64,000 nucleotides of DNA from an uncultured Faecalibacterium sp. (lineage in GTDB: Bacteria; Bacillota; Clostridia; Oscillospirales; Ruminococcaceae). The stretch spans positions 9,432-73,431 of the forward strand of contig CAKTFS010000005.1 in NCBI GenBank assembly GCA_934561115.1, given 5' to 3'. Position numbers and translations under genes: made by a program. The notes under the pieces are model-generated. The model searched no databases and was not told the origin of the DNA. It saw only the letters and a program-made list of their open reading frames with translations. This document shows, piece by piece, positions 24,429-34,210 of the stretch (the stretch's first letter is position 1; each line of letters begins with the position of its first letter).

Positions 24429-25130
24429 TTATCTGGTAATTTTTGCCACTTCTTCGTCAGAAAGCTCCCGCCACTGCCCCGGGGCAAGCTGTGCATCCAG
24501 TGCAAGGCCGCCAATGGCCTCCCGGTGCAGGGCATTCACCCCGGCGCCGTACACGCCGAACATCCGTTTGATCTGGTGGTACACCCCCTGCCGCAGCACC
24601 ACCCGCACGGTGCAGCCGTCCGGGGAAAGGGCGGTCACCTCGGCAGGCGAAAGGGCGGTGCCGTCCGCCAGCGTGACCCCCGCCGCAAAGCCGGTGCGCA
24701 TCTCCTGTGTGAGCGGGGTGTCGATGGTCACGGTGTAGGTCTTGGAAACATGGTGCCGGGGGGACAGGATATCGTGGGCAAAGCTGCCGTCATCGGTCAG
24801 CAGCACAAAGCCGGTGCTGGTCTTATCCAGCCGCCCGGCCGGGAACAGCTCCCGCCGGGGGTAGGCGTCCCCTACCAGGTCCACCACGGTGGTATCCCGC
24901 TTATCGGTAGAAGCGCTCACCACCCCTTCGGGCTTATTGAGCATCAGGTAGACGAACTTCTGATAGCGCAGCGGCGCGCCGTCCACCGCCACGGTGTCGG
25001 TCTCCTTCAGCTGGGTGTCCCCTTTTTTGCACACCGCGCCGTTTACCTGCACACGACCCTTTGCCAGCATGATTTTGGCCTCGCTGCGGGTGCACTGGGC
25101 AGTTTCGGCCAGATATTTATCCAAACGCAT
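24429..25130 (-). CDS. rsuA: RsuA-family 16S rRNA pseudouridine synthase
   Basis: 233 residues from the ATG at 25130 (AAAGGAG 8 nt upstream). An S4 RNA-binding domain (MRLDKYLAE..., residues 1-60) is followed by the pseudouridine synthase core with the catalytic Asp in GRLDKTSTG and the downstream motif GVYHQIKRMF. RsuA modifies U516 of 16S rRNA; RluB/E/F paralogues act on other sites and cannot be fully excluded from sequence alone. It lies downstream of the purB terminator. Confidence 0.88.
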   Translation of the reverse strand: MRLDKYLAETAQCTRSEAKIMLAKGRVQVNGAVCKKGDTQLKETDTVAVDGAPLRYQKFVYLMLNKPEGVVSASTDKRDTTVVDLVGDAYPRRELFPAGRLDKTSTGFVLLTDDGSFAHDILSPRHHVSKTYTVTIDTPLTQEMRTGFAAGVTLADGTALSPAEVTALSPDGCTVRVVLRQGVYHQIKRMFGVYGAGVNALHREAIGGLALDAQLAPGQWRELSDEEVAKITR

Positions 25131-25200
25131 AAGCGGTTCTCCTTTGTTGATGATGCCCTCAGTGTAACATGACAGACAAAATCGTGCAAGGTACAAACGC

Positions 25201-25232
25201 AAAAAGGAGAAGCCCGTGGGCTTCTCCTTTTT
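25201..25232 (-). terminator. Terminator after purB
   Basis: GGAGAAGCCC and GGGCTTCTCC form a perfect 10-bp stem flanked by AAAAA and TTTTT, so it may act in both directions. Confidence 0.85.
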
Positions 25233-25248
25233 GTTGTTTATACTATGA

Positions 25249-26694
25249 TCAGACGCTCAGGGAGGCGTGCTGCTCCACATCCTCGGGGTCAGCATCAAAG
25301 ATGGGCTGCAGGACGTTGGCGATGAACTCCTCCACCTGCTGGGGTGCACGGCCCACAAAGTTCTCCGGCACAAGCCCTGCCACGATCTCCTCGCGGGTCA
25401 AGCCAAAGGCCGGGTCTGCGGCAATGCGGTCCACCATATCGTTGGGCAGGCCCTCTTCCTTGACCTGCTTACCGGCGGCGATGGCGTGCTGGCGCAGGCG
25501 CTCGTGCAGCTCCTGACGGTTGCCGCCCTTTTCCACAGCCTGCATCATGATGTTCTCGCTGGCCATAAAGGGCAGCTCGGCCATCAGGCGGCTGCGCACC
25601 ACCTTGGGGTACACCACCAGACCATCGGTGACGTTGAGCATGATGTTCAGGATGGCGTCAGTGGCAAGGAAGCCCTCGGCCATAGCCACGCGCTTGTTGG
25701 CGCTGTCGTCCAGCGTGCGCTCAAACCACTGGCTGCCGGTGGTAAAGCTGGGGTTCAGCACGTCCACCATCAGGTAGCGGGCAAGGGCGCAGATGCGCTC
25801 GCAGCGCATGGGGTTGCGCTTATAAGGCATAGCGGAGGAACCGATCTGGTTTTTCTCAAAGGGCTCCTCCATCTCCTTGAAGTTGGCCAGCAGGCGCAGG
25901 TCGGTGGCAAACTTCATGCAGCTCTGGCCAATACCGGCCAGTGCGTTCAGGATAAAGGCGTCCACCTTGCGGCTGTAAGTCTGGCCGGACACCGGCACAA
26001 CAGCCTTGGGGTCAAAGCCCATCTCCTTTGCAATGGAAGCGTCCACGGCGCGGATCTTGTCGGCATCGCCCTTGAACAGCTCCATAAAGGAAGCCTGCGT
26101 GCCGGTGGTGCCCTTGACACCGCGCAGCTGCAGGGTGGCCAGACGATGGTCGATCTCGGCCAGATCCATCACCAGCTCGTTGGCCCACAGGGTAGCGCGC
26201 TTGCCCACGGTGGTGGGCTGTGCGGGCTGGCAGTGGGTGTAGGCCATGCAGGGCATATCCTTGTACTCCTTGGCAAAGTGCGCCAGCTTTGCCAGCACAC
26301 CCACCAGCTTTTTGCGCACCAGCTCAAGACCCTGCCGCATCACGATGATATCGGTGTTGTCGCCCACATAGCAGCTGGTGGCACCCAGATGGATGATGCC
26401 TGCTGCCTTGGGGCACTGCTGGCCGTAGGCATAGACGTGGCTCATGACGTCATGGCGCACCAGCTTTTCCCGCTCGATGGCCACTTCGTAGTTGATATCG
26501 TCCACATGAGCCTCCAGCTCGGCCACCATGTCCGGGGTGATGTTGGTCAGGCCCTGATCCATTTCGGCACGGGCCAGCGCCACCCACAGCCGCCGCCAGG
26601 TGCGGAACTTGTTGTCGTCCGAGAAGATGTACTGCATCTCATCGGAAGCGTAGCGGGTGGAAAAAGGGCTGATATAGCGATCATGCTGTGACAT
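25249..26694 (-). CDS. purB: Adenylosuccinate lyase
   Basis: 481 residues from the ATG at 26694, with AGGAGG 9 nt upstream; the longer open frame runs through the intergenic repeat and is rejected. It cleaves SAICAR to AICAR plus fumarate, and adenylosuccinate to AMP plus fumarate. Motifs: HLGATSCYVGDNTD near 98, the catalytic His in THCQPAQPTT near 151 and the flexible loop Ser in GSSAMPYKRNP near 282. It is the last gene of the purine cluster, separated from purL by a repeat element. Confidence 0.95.
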   Translation of the reverse strand: MSQHDRYISPFSTRYASDEMQYIFSDDNKFRTWRRLWVALARAEMDQGLTNITPDMVAELEAHVDDINYEVAIEREKLVRHDVMSHVYAYGQQCPKAAGIIHLGATSCYVGDNTDIIVMRQGLELVRKKLVGVLAKLAHFAKEYKDMPCMAYTHCQPAQPTTVGKRATLWANELVMDLAEIDHRLATLQLRGVKGTTGTQASFMELFKGDADKIRAVDASIAKEMGFDPKAVVPVSGQTYSRKVDAFILNALAGIGQSCMKFATDLRLLANFKEMEEPFEKNQIGSSAMPYKRNPMRCERICALARYLMVDVLNPSFTTGSQWFERTLDDSANKRVAMAEGFLATDAILNIMLNVTDGLVVYPKVVRSRLMAELPFMASENIMMQAVEKGGNRQELHERLRQHAIAAGKQVKEEGLPNDMVDRIAADPAFGLTREEIVAGLVPENFVGRAPQQVEEFIANVLQPIFDADPEDVEQHASLSV

Positions 26695-26715
26695 TGGTTG
26701 TTTCCTCCTGAAAAT

Positions 26716-26843
26716 AACCCTCTCAGTCTCGCTTTGCTCGCCAGCTCCCCCGAGGGGGGAGCTTTTTGCGCTCTGCCGGTCAGCACCGGAAAACCTCCCC
26801 CTTTCGGGGGAGGTGGCACGCCGCAGGCGTGACGGAGAGGGTT
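26716..26843. repeat. Intergenic repeat copy 1 (purL/purB)
   Basis: 128 bp, starting AACCCTCTC and ending GAGAGGGTT. Inside are hairpins AGCTCCCCC/GGGGGAGCT, ACCTCCCCC/GGGGGAGGT and CACGCC-GCA-GGCGTG. T-runs after the G/C hairpins could terminate transcription. Confidence 0.85.
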
Positions 26844-26860
26844 TTCTTCTTATTCTACCA

Positions 26861-29800
26861 TCAAACCTTGAAATAGTCCACGCCGCCCTCAAAGATCGGC
26901 TGGTATTTGTCGCCGGTGACGTTCTTGTACAGGTACTCGCCGCTGCGCTCCGAGTGACCCATCTTGCCGAACACGCGGCCGTCCGGGCTGGTGATGCCCT
27001 CGATAGCCAGCACAGAGCCGTTGGGGTTGAAGCGCTGATCCATAGTGGGTACACCGGTCAGATCCACATACTGGGTAGCCACCTGACCGTTGCGCAGCAT
27101 GGTGTCCAGCACCTCCTGCGGAGCCACAAAGCGGCCCTCGCCGTGGCTGATGGCAACGGTGTGCATCTCGCCCACCTCGCACTTGCTGAGCCACGGGCTG
27201 CCGGTGGAAGCCACACGGGTGTGCACCAGCATGCTCTGGTGACGGCCGATGGTGTTGAAGGTCAGGGTGGGGTCGCAGGCGGTGATGGGACGGATATCGC
27301 CGTAGGGCACCAGACCCAGCTTGATCAGCGCCTGGAAGCCGTTGCAGATGCCCAGCATCAGGCCGTCGCGCTGCTGCAGCAGACGGCGCACAGCCTCGGT
27401 GACCGCAGGGTTGCGGAAGAAGGAAGCGATAAACTTGGCGCTGCCGTCCGGCTCGTCGCCGCCGGAGAAGCCGCCGGGCAGCATGACGATCTGGCTTGCG
27501 TCAATGGCTTTGACCAGTGCCTCGCAGCTCTCGGCAACGTCGGCGGGGGTCAGGTTGCGCACCACCAGAATTTCGGGGTCGGCACCGGCGCGGGCAAAGG
27601 CCTTGGCGGTGTCGTACTCGCAGTTGGTGCCGGGGAACACCGGGATGATGACCTTGGGCTTTGCCACACCGATCTTGGGTGCAGCGGGGGCGGTCAGGCT
27701 GCCGTTGATCTTCTCCACGGCAGAGCCGGCCTTGCGGTAGGGATACACAGGCTCCAGCTTGCTCTCCCAGATCTCCTGCAGTTCGGCCATATCCAGCTTT
27801 TCGCCGCAGGACTCGAAGGTGTACTCCTTGGTGGTCTCGCCCAGCAGCATACCGGCGGGAGAATCGGACACCATTTCCAGAATGATGGAGCCGTACATGG
27901 GCTCGAACATCTGGTGGGTGGTCATGTCCGCACGCATCTTGAAGCCGATGCGGTTGCCCAGACCCATCTTGAACAGTGCTTCGGCAATGCCGCCGTAGCC
28001 CACGGAGCAGGCAGCAGCGACCATGCCCTCCTCGATCATGTTCTCCACGATCCGGTAATTAGCCTTCAGGGAGAAGAAGTTGGGGCAGCCGGTCTCCGGG
28101 TCGATGATGGGACGGATGAGCACCACGGTGCTCTCGGGCTTCTTGAACTCGGTGGAGACTACGCGGCTTGCCTTGCCGATGGCAGTGGCAAAGGACACCA
28201 GCGTGGGAGGCACATCCAGCTGCTCAAAGGAGCCGGACATACTGTCCTTGCCGCCGATGGAGGCGATGCCCAGACCGATCTGCGCATCCAGTGCGCCCAG
28301 CAGGGCAGCCAGCGGCTTGCCCCAGCGCTCGGGCTTGTTGCCCAGACGCTCGAAGTACTCCTGGAAGGTCAGGTAGGCGTCCTCGTAGCGGAAGCCGGTG
28401 GCTACCAGCTTGGTCACGCTCTCAATAACAGCCAGCCGTGCGCCCACATACTGGTTGGCGCTCATCAGGTAGGGGTTATAGCCCCATGCCATGCCGGAGC
28501 AGGTGGTGGTCTCGCCGTCCACCGGCAGCTTTGCTACCATGGCGTTCTGGGGGGTCAGCTGGTATGCGCCGCCAAAGGGCATGAGCACGGTGGCGGCACC
28601 GATGGTGGAGTCGAACCGCTCGGAAAGGCCCTTCTTGCTGCAAACGTTCAGATCGCCCACCATGGACTTCATCTTCTGGCTGAAGGTCAGGCCGGACCAC
28701 TGGGGCTGCCAGACGCTGCCCTTTTCCACATGGACGTTCTGGTGCTTTTCTGCACCGTTGGAGTTCAGGAATTCGCGGCTGATGTTCACGATGGACACGC
28801 CGTTCCATACCATGTTCAGGCGCTTTTCCTCGGTGACCTTGGCCACGGGGGTAGCCTCGAGGTTCTCTTCGGTAGCAATGGCGATGAACTTGTCCACATC
28901 CTCCGGGGCAAGTGCCACAGCCATACGCTCCTGGCTTTCGCTGATGGCCAGCTCGGTGCCGTCCAGACCCTCGTACTTCTTGGTGACCTTGTTCAGGTCG
29001 ATGTACAGGCCGTCGGCCAGCTCGCCGATGGCAACGGAAACGCCGCCGGCACCAAAGTCGTTGCAGCGCTTGATCATCTTGCAGGCGTCCTCGCGGCGGA
29101 ACAGGCGCTGCAGCTTGCGCTCGATGGGCGCATTGCCCTTCTGCACCTCGGCACCGCAGTGCTCAAGGCTGTCCAGCTTGTGTGCCTTGGAGGAGCCGGT
29201 AGCACCGCCGATGCCGTCACGGCCGGTGCGGCCGCCCAGCAGCACGATCACATCGCCGGGGGCGGGGCACTCGCGGCGGACGTGGGAGGCAGGGGTAGCA
29301 CCCACAACGGCGCCGATCTCCATGCGCTTTGCCACATAGCCGGGGTGGTAGATCTCGTCCACCTGACCGGTAGCCAGACCGATCTGGTTGCCGTAGGAGG
29401 AGTAACCGGCGGCTGCGGTGGTGACCAGCTTGCGCTGGGGCAGCTTGCCGGGCATGGTCTCGCTGACCGGCTTGAGCGGGTCGCCTGCGCCGGTGACGCG
29501 CATGGCCTGATAGACGTAGCTGCGGCCGGACAGCGGGTCACGGATGGCACCGCCGATGCAGGTAGCAGCGCCGCCGAAGGGCTCGATCTCGGTGGGGTGG
29601 TTGTGGGTCTCGTTCTTGAACAGGAACAGCCAGTCCTCGTCCTTGCCGTTGACATCGCACTTGATCTTGACGGTGCAGGCGTTGATCTCCTCAGACTCGT
29701 CCAGATTCTTCAGGATGCCCTGCTTCTTCAGCTCCTTGGCACCAATGGTGGCAAGGTCCATCATGCAGCGGGGCTTGTTCTCGCGGCCCAGCTCGGTGCG

Positions 29801-30553
29801 CATGGCCATGTAGCGGTCAAAGGCGGCCTGCACCACGGCGTCATCGATCTGCACATCGTCCAGAATGGTGCCGAAGGTGGTGTGGCGGCAGTGATCGGAC
29901 CAGTAGGTGTCGATCATCTTGATCTCGGTGATGGTGGGTTCGCGCTGCTCGGAGCGGAAGTACTCCTGACAGAACTTGATGTCGCCCAGATCCATGGCCA
30001 GACCCTTTTCCTCGATGAACTTGGCAAGGCCAGCCTCATCCAGCTGGTTGAAGCCCTCCAGCACTGCCACGGCAGCAGGCACGGGGTACTCCATCTTCAG
30101 GGTCTCTTTGGTCTCCAGAGAAGCCTCGCGGGCCTCCACGGGGTTGATGACATACTTCTTGATCTCGGCCACCTGCTCGGGGGTCAGAGCACCCTCCAGC
30201 AGGTAGACGCGGGCAGAGCGCACCAGCGGGCGCTCGCCCTGACTGATGAGCTGGATGCACTCGGCGGCAGAATCTGCGCGCTGGTCGAACTGGCCGGGCA
30301 GGTACTCCACCGCGAAGGACACGCCCTCGGCAGCGGGCAGCTCGGCGTAGGTGTTATCCACCGGCGGCTCGCTGAACACGGTGCTGACACACTGGTTGAA
30401 CAGTGCCTCGTCGATGCCTTCCACATCATAGCGGTTCAGCAGGCGCAGACCGGTCAGGTCCTTGATGCCCAGCAGGCTGGTGAGCTCGTTTTTCAGACCG
30501 TTTGCCTCGACATCAAAGCCGGGCTTTTTTTCCACATAAATACGATAGACCAT
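26861..30553 (-). CDS. purL: Phosphoribosylformylglycinamidine synthase, single-chain
   Basis: 1230 residues: the large fused form rather than the small PurL/PurQ/PurS set. Converts FGAR, glutamine and ATP to FGAM. The N-terminal PurS-like region is followed by two AIRS-type halves (FKNETHNHPTEIEPFGGA near 310; SIGGKDSMSG near 765). The C-terminal class I glutamine amidotransferase has Cys near 1068 in LGICNGFQ and a His/Glu pair in SHGEGRF near 1137. ATG at 30553 follows GGGGGAA. It lies 28 nt downstream of purD. Confidence 0.95.
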   Translation of the reverse strand: MVYRIYVEKKPGFDVEANGLKNELTSLLGIKDLTGLRLLNRYDVEGIDEALFNQCVSTVFSEPPVDNTYAELPAAEGVSFAVEYLPGQFDQRADSAAECIQLISQGERPLVRSARVYLLEGALTPEQVAEIKKYVINPVEAREASLETKETLKMEYPVPAAVAVLEGFNQLDEAGLAKFIEEKGLAMDLGDIKFCQEYFRSEQREPTITEIKMIDTYWSDHCRHTTFGTILDDVQIDDAVVQAAFDRYMAMRTELGRENKPRCMMDLATIGAKELKKQGILKNLDESEEINACTVKIKCDVNGKDEDWLFLFKNETHNHPTEIEPFGGAATCIGGAIRDPLSGRSYVYQAMRVTGAGDPLKPVSETMPGKLPQRKLVTTAAAGYSSYGNQIGLATGQVDEIYHPGYVAKRMEIGAVVGATPASHVRRECPAPGDVIVLLGGRTGRDGIGGATGSSKAHKLDSLEHCGAEVQKGNAPIERKLQRLFRREDACKMIKRCNDFGAGGVSVAIGELADGLYIDLNKVTKKYEGLDGTELAISESQERMAVALAPEDVDKFIAIATEENLEATPVAKVTEEKRLNMVWNGVSIVNISREFLNSNGAEKHQNVHVEKGSVWQPQWSGLTFSQKMKSMVGDLNVCSKKGLSERFDSTIGAATVLMPFGGAYQLTPQNAMVAKLPVDGETTTCSGMAWGYNPYLMSANQYVGARLAVIESVTKLVATGFRYEDAYLTFQEYFERLGNKPERWGKPLAALLGALDAQIGLGIASIGGKDSMSGSFEQLDVPPTLVSFATAIGKASRVVSTEFKKPESTVVLIRPIIDPETGCPNFFSLKANYRIVENMIEEGMVAAACSVGYGGIAEALFKMGLGNRIGFKMRADMTTHQMFEPMYGSIILEMVSDSPAGMLLGETTKEYTFESCGEKLDMAELQEIWESKLEPVYPYRKAGSAVEKINGSLTAPAAPKIGVAKPKVIIPVFPGTNCEYDTAKAFARAGADPEILVVRNLTPADVAESCEALVKAIDASQIVMLPGGFSGGDEPDGSAKFIASFFRNPAVTEAVRRLLQQRDGLMLGICNGFQALIKLGLVPYGDIRPITACDPTLTFNTIGRHQSMLVHTRVASTGSPWLSKCEVGEMHTVAISHGEGRFVAPQEVLDTMLRNGQVATQYVDLTGVPTMDQRFNPNGSVLAIEGITSPDGRVFGKMGHSERSGEYLYKNVTGDKYQPIFEGGVDYFKV

Positions 30554-30581
30554 TGGGTAGGTTCCCCCTTTGTATTCTTTC

Positions 30582-31886
30582 TTACTGCTTCTCTGCCAGC
30601 GCTTTCAGGGCACGCAGGCCGATATCGCTGCGCTTATGCAGCTTTTCAAAGCTGATCTTCTCGGCTGCTTCGTAGGCATGGCTCAGGGCATTGGTCAGGC
30701 GCGGGCCGGTGGCGGTAACGCCCAGCACGCGGCCGCCGTTGGTCACCAGCTGGCCGTCCTCGGTGATGGCAGTACCGGAGTGGTACACCGTCACGTTCTC
30801 CTCGCCGGGCAGCTGACCGTCCACAAGGCCGGAGATGGGCTTGCCCTTCTCGTAGGCCACAGGGTAGCCGCCGGAAGCCAGAATGACACAGGCCGCAGCG
30901 CCATCGGAGAACTTGACCTCCTGCTCTGCCAGCGTACCGTCGGTGCAGGCCTGCATGATATGCAGCAGGTCGCTTTCCAGCAACGGCAGCACCACCTGCG
31001 TTTCGGGGTCGCCGAAGCGGCAGTTATACTCGATGACCTTGGGGCCGTCCGGGGTGAGCATAAGGCCGAAGTACAGGCAGCCCTTGAAGGGGCAGCCCTC
31101 GGCGTTCATGGCGCGGATGGTGGGTAGGAAGATCTTTTCCATGCACTCCGCAGCCACCTCCGGGGTGTAGTAGGGGTTGGGGGCAATAGTGCCCATGCCG
31201 CCGGTGTTCAGGCCGGTGTCGTGGTCGTTGGCGCGCTTATGATCCATGCTGGAGACCATAGGCTTGACCACCTTGCCGTCCGTAAAGCTCAGCACGCTGA
31301 CCTCCGGCCCGGTGAGGAACTCTTCCACCACCACATGGTTGCCGGATGCGCCGAACTTTTTGTCCAGCATGATCTCCTTGACGCCGTCGGCGGCCTGCTG
31401 CTCGTTTTCGCAGATGAGCACGCCCTTGCCCAGTGCAAGGCCGTCTGCCTTGATGACCACCGGGTACTTGCCCTCGGCGCGGATGTAATCCATGACCTTT
31501 GCGGGGTCATCGAAAGTCTCGTACTTTGCGGTGGGGATGCCGTATTTCTTCATCAGGTCCTTGGAGAACACCTTGGAAGCCTCGATGCGGGCAGCGGCCT
31601 TGTCCGGGCCAAAGGCGGGGATGCCCACCTTTGCCAGCGCATCCACCATGCCCAGTGCAAGGGGGTCGTCCTGCGCCACCACAACGTAATCGAACTTTTC
31701 TTCCACTGCAAAGCCCACCATGGTATCCACATCGGTGGCCTTGATGTTTTTGCACTTGGCGTCATAGCTGATGCCGCCGTTGCCCGGTGCGCACCAGATC
31801 TCGCCGCAGTCGGGGCTCTTTTTCAGTGCCTTGATGATGGCGTGCTCGCGGCCGCCGCCGCCCACTACTAAGATTTTCTTAGCCAT
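30582..31886 (-). CDS. purD: Phosphoribosylamine-glycine ligase
   Basis: 434 residues, standard length. Joins 5-phosphoribosylamine and glycine using ATP to form GAR. The N-terminus KILVVGGGGREHAI is the family signature; the ATP-grasp core includes YPVVIKADGLALGKGV and the metal-binding FGDPETQ near residue 290. ATG at 31886 follows TAGGAG at 8 nt. It is followed by purL, and separated from purH upstream by repeat copy 2. Confidence 0.96.
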   Translation of the reverse strand: MAKKILVVGGGGREHAIIKALKKSPDCGEIWCAPGNGGISYDAKCKNIKATDVDTMVGFAVEEKFDYVVVAQDDPLALGMVDALAKVGIPAFGPDKAAARIEASKVFSKDLMKKYGIPTAKYETFDDPAKVMDYIRAEGKYPVVIKADGLALGKGVLICENEQQAADGVKEIMLDKKFGASGNHVVVEEFLTGPEVSVLSFTDGKVVKPMVSSMDHKRANDHDTGLNTGGMGTIAPNPYYTPEVAAECMEKIFLPTIRAMNAEGCPFKGCLYFGLMLTPDGPKVIEYNCRFGDPETQVVLPLLESDLLHIMQACTDGTLAEQEVKFSDGAAACVILASGGYPVAYEKGKPISGLVDGQLPGEENVTVYHSGTAITEDGQLVTNGGRVLGVTATGPRLTNALSHAYEAAEKISFEKLHKRSDIGLRALKALAEKQ

Positions 31887-31928
31887 ATCATTTTCTCCTA
31901 AACTTTCGTTCTTTCCGTCCGCTGCCTC

Positions 31929-32058
31929 GCCCTCTCAGTCCGCTTCGCGTCCAGCTCTCCCAAAGGGAGAGCCCTTGGCAAAACCGGAAACTTTACCGTG
32001 CTGCCAAAGCCTCTCCCCTTGGGAGAGGTGGCATTGCGCAAGCAATGACGGAGAGGGC
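31929..32058. repeat. Intergenic repeat copy 2 (purH/purD)
   Basis: 130 bp, starting GCCCTCTC and ending GAGAGGGC, so the end bases have changed in a compensating way. Inner hairpins are GCTCTCCC/GGGAGAGC, CCTCTCCCC/GGGAGAGG and CATTGC-GCAA-GCAATG. Confidence 0.82.
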
Positions 32059-32071
32059 GAGCCCGCTCCCC

Positions 32072-33253
32072 TTAGTGATGGAACAGCCGCAGGCCGCAGA
32101 AGGCCATGGCGATGCCGTACTTGTTGCAGGTGTCGATGACCTGCTGGTCGCGGATGGAGCCGCCGGGCTGTACGATGGCGGTCACGCCGGAGCGGCGGGC
32201 GCGCTCGATGTTGTCACCGAAGGGGAAGAAAGCATCCGAACCAAGGCACACACCGGTCACCTTGCTGAGGTAAGCCTTCTTTTCCTCGGCGGTCAGCGGC
32301 TCGGGCTGGCGGGTGAAGGTCTCGGCCCAGACATCATCACCGATGACGTCCTCCGGGGTATCGCCGATGTAAACATCAATGGCGTTGTCGCGGTTGGGCT
32401 TTGCCACATCGTCGCGGAAGGGCAGATCCAGCACCTTGTCCATGTGGCGCAGCTGCCAGTTGTCGGCCTTCTGACCGGCCAGACGGGTGCAGTGGATGCG
32501 GCTCTGCTGGCCGGCACCCACGCCGATGGTCTGACCATTGTAGGTGTAGCACACGCTGTTGGACTGGGTGTACTTCAGGGTGATCAGGGCAATGATGAGG
32601 TCGCGCTTCTGCTCCTCGGTCACGTCCTTGTTCTCGGTGACCCAGTTGTTCAGCATGGTGTCGGCGTTGATGACCAGCTCGTTGCGGCCCTGCTCAAAGG
32701 TGATGCCGTACACCTGCTTATGCTCGATGGGCGCGGGCTGATAGGCAGGGTCGATGGCCACCACGTTGTAGTTGCCCTTCTTTTTGCCGGACAGGATAGC
32801 CAGTGCCTCCGGCTCGTAGCCCGGGGCGATGATGCCGTCGGAGACTTCGTGCTGGATCAGCTTTGCGGTGGGCACATCGCAGATGTCGGACAGGGCGATC
32901 CAGTCGCCGAAGGAGGACATGCGGTCTGCGCCGCGGGCGCGGGCGTAGGCACAGGCCAGCGGGGAGAGCTCGGTCTCCGGGGCAATGTGGTACATCCGGC
33001 GCTCCACCTCAGTCAGGGGCAGACCCAGTGCTGCGCCCGCCGGGGAAACGTGCTTGAAGGAGGCCGCTGCGGGCAGACCGCAGGCAGTCTTTAACTCCTT
33101 GACCAGCTGGATGGAGTTGAGGGCATCCAGAAAGTTGATGTAGCCGGGCTTGCCGTTCAGCACGGTAACGGGCAGGTCGGAGCCATCTTCCATATAAATG
33201 CGGCTGGGCTTCTGGTTGGGGTTGCAGCCGTACTTCAGTGCGAGTTCATTCAT
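32072..33253 (-). CDS. purH: Stand-alone AICAR transformylase
   Basis: 393 residues, matching only the AICAR formyltransferase half of PurH; the N-terminal cyclohydrolase (MGS-like) domain is missing. It transfers a formyl group from 10-formyl-THF to AICAR. The Lys67-His68 pair (FKHVSPAGAA) corresponds to the catalytic KH of the family; SDAFFPFGDNIE and VQPGGSIRDQ are conserved C-terminal motifs. ATG at 33253 follows AAGGAGG. The missing cyclohydrolase activity is supplied by the PurO gene 33 nt upstream. Confidence 0.92.
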   Translation of the reverse strand: MNELALKYGCNPNQKPSRIYMEDGSDLPVTVLNGKPGYINFLDALNSIQLVKELKTACGLPAAASFKHVSPAGAALGLPLTEVERRMYHIAPETELSPLACAYARARGADRMSSFGDWIALSDICDVPTAKLIQHEVSDGIIAPGYEPEALAILSGKKKGNYNVVAIDPAYQPAPIEHKQVYGITFEQGRNELVINADTMLNNWVTENKDVTEEQKRDLIIALITLKYTQSNSVCYTYNGQTIGVGAGQQSRIHCTRLAGQKADNWQLRHMDKVLDLPFRDDVAKPNRDNAIDVYIGDTPEDVIGDDVWAETFTRQPEPLTAEEKKAYLSKVTGVCLGSDAFFPFGDNIERARRSGVTAIVQPGGSIRDQQVIDTCNKYGIAMAFCGLRLFHH

Positions 33254-33286
33254 TGGTGCATCCTCCTTATATCCTAAGGTTTACTC

Positions 33287-34087
33287 TTATTCTTCCTCGG
33301 CGTCAAGCTTTTTGAGCAGTTCCAGCTCCTCGGGCAGCAGCTCCGGCTCTTCGGGGTCGTCAAAATCGCTGCACACCGGATCATATTTATTAAAGATCAT
33401 ATCGCCGCTCTCGCCGGTTTCCAGATCAATGACCCGGGCAAACAGGCTGACCTTGTTGTCCAGATTCAGGCTGCTCCACATATCGTGGGCAAAATCGCCG
33501 ATGGTGCGGGGGCAGGCAAAGCGCAGGGGCTCGCCCTCAAAGCTGGGGATGGGGTTGCCGTTGTGCTTGTAGGTGCTGATGAAGTGGCCCTCGCCTGCAA
33601 CGGGCTGGGGGTAATCAAAGAAATAGCGCTGCACGCTGTCGCCGTTGCCGTCGGCAGACTTGAGGATGCTCATCTGGTAGCTGCCGTCAGCGTACACCAC
33701 AGCGGAGATGCGGGGGGTATAGTTGGGGCCGTCCGGCTCAAAGGTGCGGGTGCGCAGGGCATCGGCAAAGCTCTTGCCCTGACTCATCAGGTCGTAGATG
33801 GTATCGGTCTGGTCGCCGTTGGTCACGATGTGGGTCTTGCCAAGGGTCAGCACCGGGTTATAAATGATCAGGCTGGGATCCTCCAGCTTTGCGGGGTCGG
33901 CTGCAATGGTGCAGATGCCGCCGCGCTCGGGCACAGGGTCAAACACGCGGTTGCGGCTGTTCTCGCTGCGTCCCATGATAAAGTAGCCGATAAACATCTG
34001 CCGTCCGTCCGGTGCCATTGCCACAGCAATGCCGCGGCCGGGGTACTCGTTGGAGGCCAGATACTCGTTCAGGTTGATCTTTTCCAT
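33287..34087 (-). CDS. purO: IMP cyclohydrolase, PurO type
   Basis: 266 residues. It matches the archaeal-type IMP cyclohydrolase fold (IMP_cyclohyd family): EYPGRGIAVAMAPDGRQ, FIGYFIMGRSENSRNRVF, TNGDQTDTIYDLM and NYTPRISAVV. It closes FAICAR to IMP. Placement directly before the truncated PurH is strong support. The last about 25 residues are acidic and Leu-rich. ATG at 34087 follows TAGGAG. Confidence 0.88.
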   Translation of the reverse strand: MEKINLNEYLASNEYPGRGIAVAMAPDGRQMFIGYFIMGRSENSRNRVFDPVPERGGICTIAADPAKLEDPSLIIYNPVLTLGKTHIVTNGDQTDTIYDLMSQGKSFADALRTRTFEPDGPNYTPRISAVVYADGSYQMSILKSADGNGDSVQRYFFDYPQPVAGEGHFISTYKHNGNPIPSFEGEPLRFACPRTIGDFAHDMWSSLNLDNKVSLFARVIDLETGESGDMIFNKYDPVCSDFDDPEEPELLPEELELLKKLDAEEE

Positions 34088-34108
34088 GTCAAATTCTCCT
34101 ATTTACGG

Positions 34109-34209
34109 AACTCCCCCAGTCGCCTGCGGCGACAGCCCCCTCGGAGAGGGGGCCTTAAGCCTCCCTCCTTGAGGGAGGTGGCACGCCGTCAGGCGTGACG
34201 GAAGGAGTT
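34109..34209. repeat. Intergenic repeat copy 3, short form (purN/purO)
   Basis: 101 bp, starting AACTCCC and ending GGAGTT. Contains GCCCCCTC/GAGGGGGC, CCTCCCTC/GAGGGAGG and CACGCC-GTCA-GGCGTG hairpins. Same layout as the longer copies with altered, self-complementary ends. Confidence 0.75.
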
Positions 34210-34210
34210 T

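Noticed and set aside
25249..27054. N-terminally extended purB reading through the intergenic repeat
   Set aside because: The extension is Arg/Ser/Thr-rich repeat translation, overlaps purL and lacks a ribosome site; AGGAGG precedes the ATG at 26694.
26813..30655. 1280-codon open frame opposite purL
   Set aside because: Shadow of purL, for the same reason: low-complexity His/Gly/Leu composition and no ribosome site.
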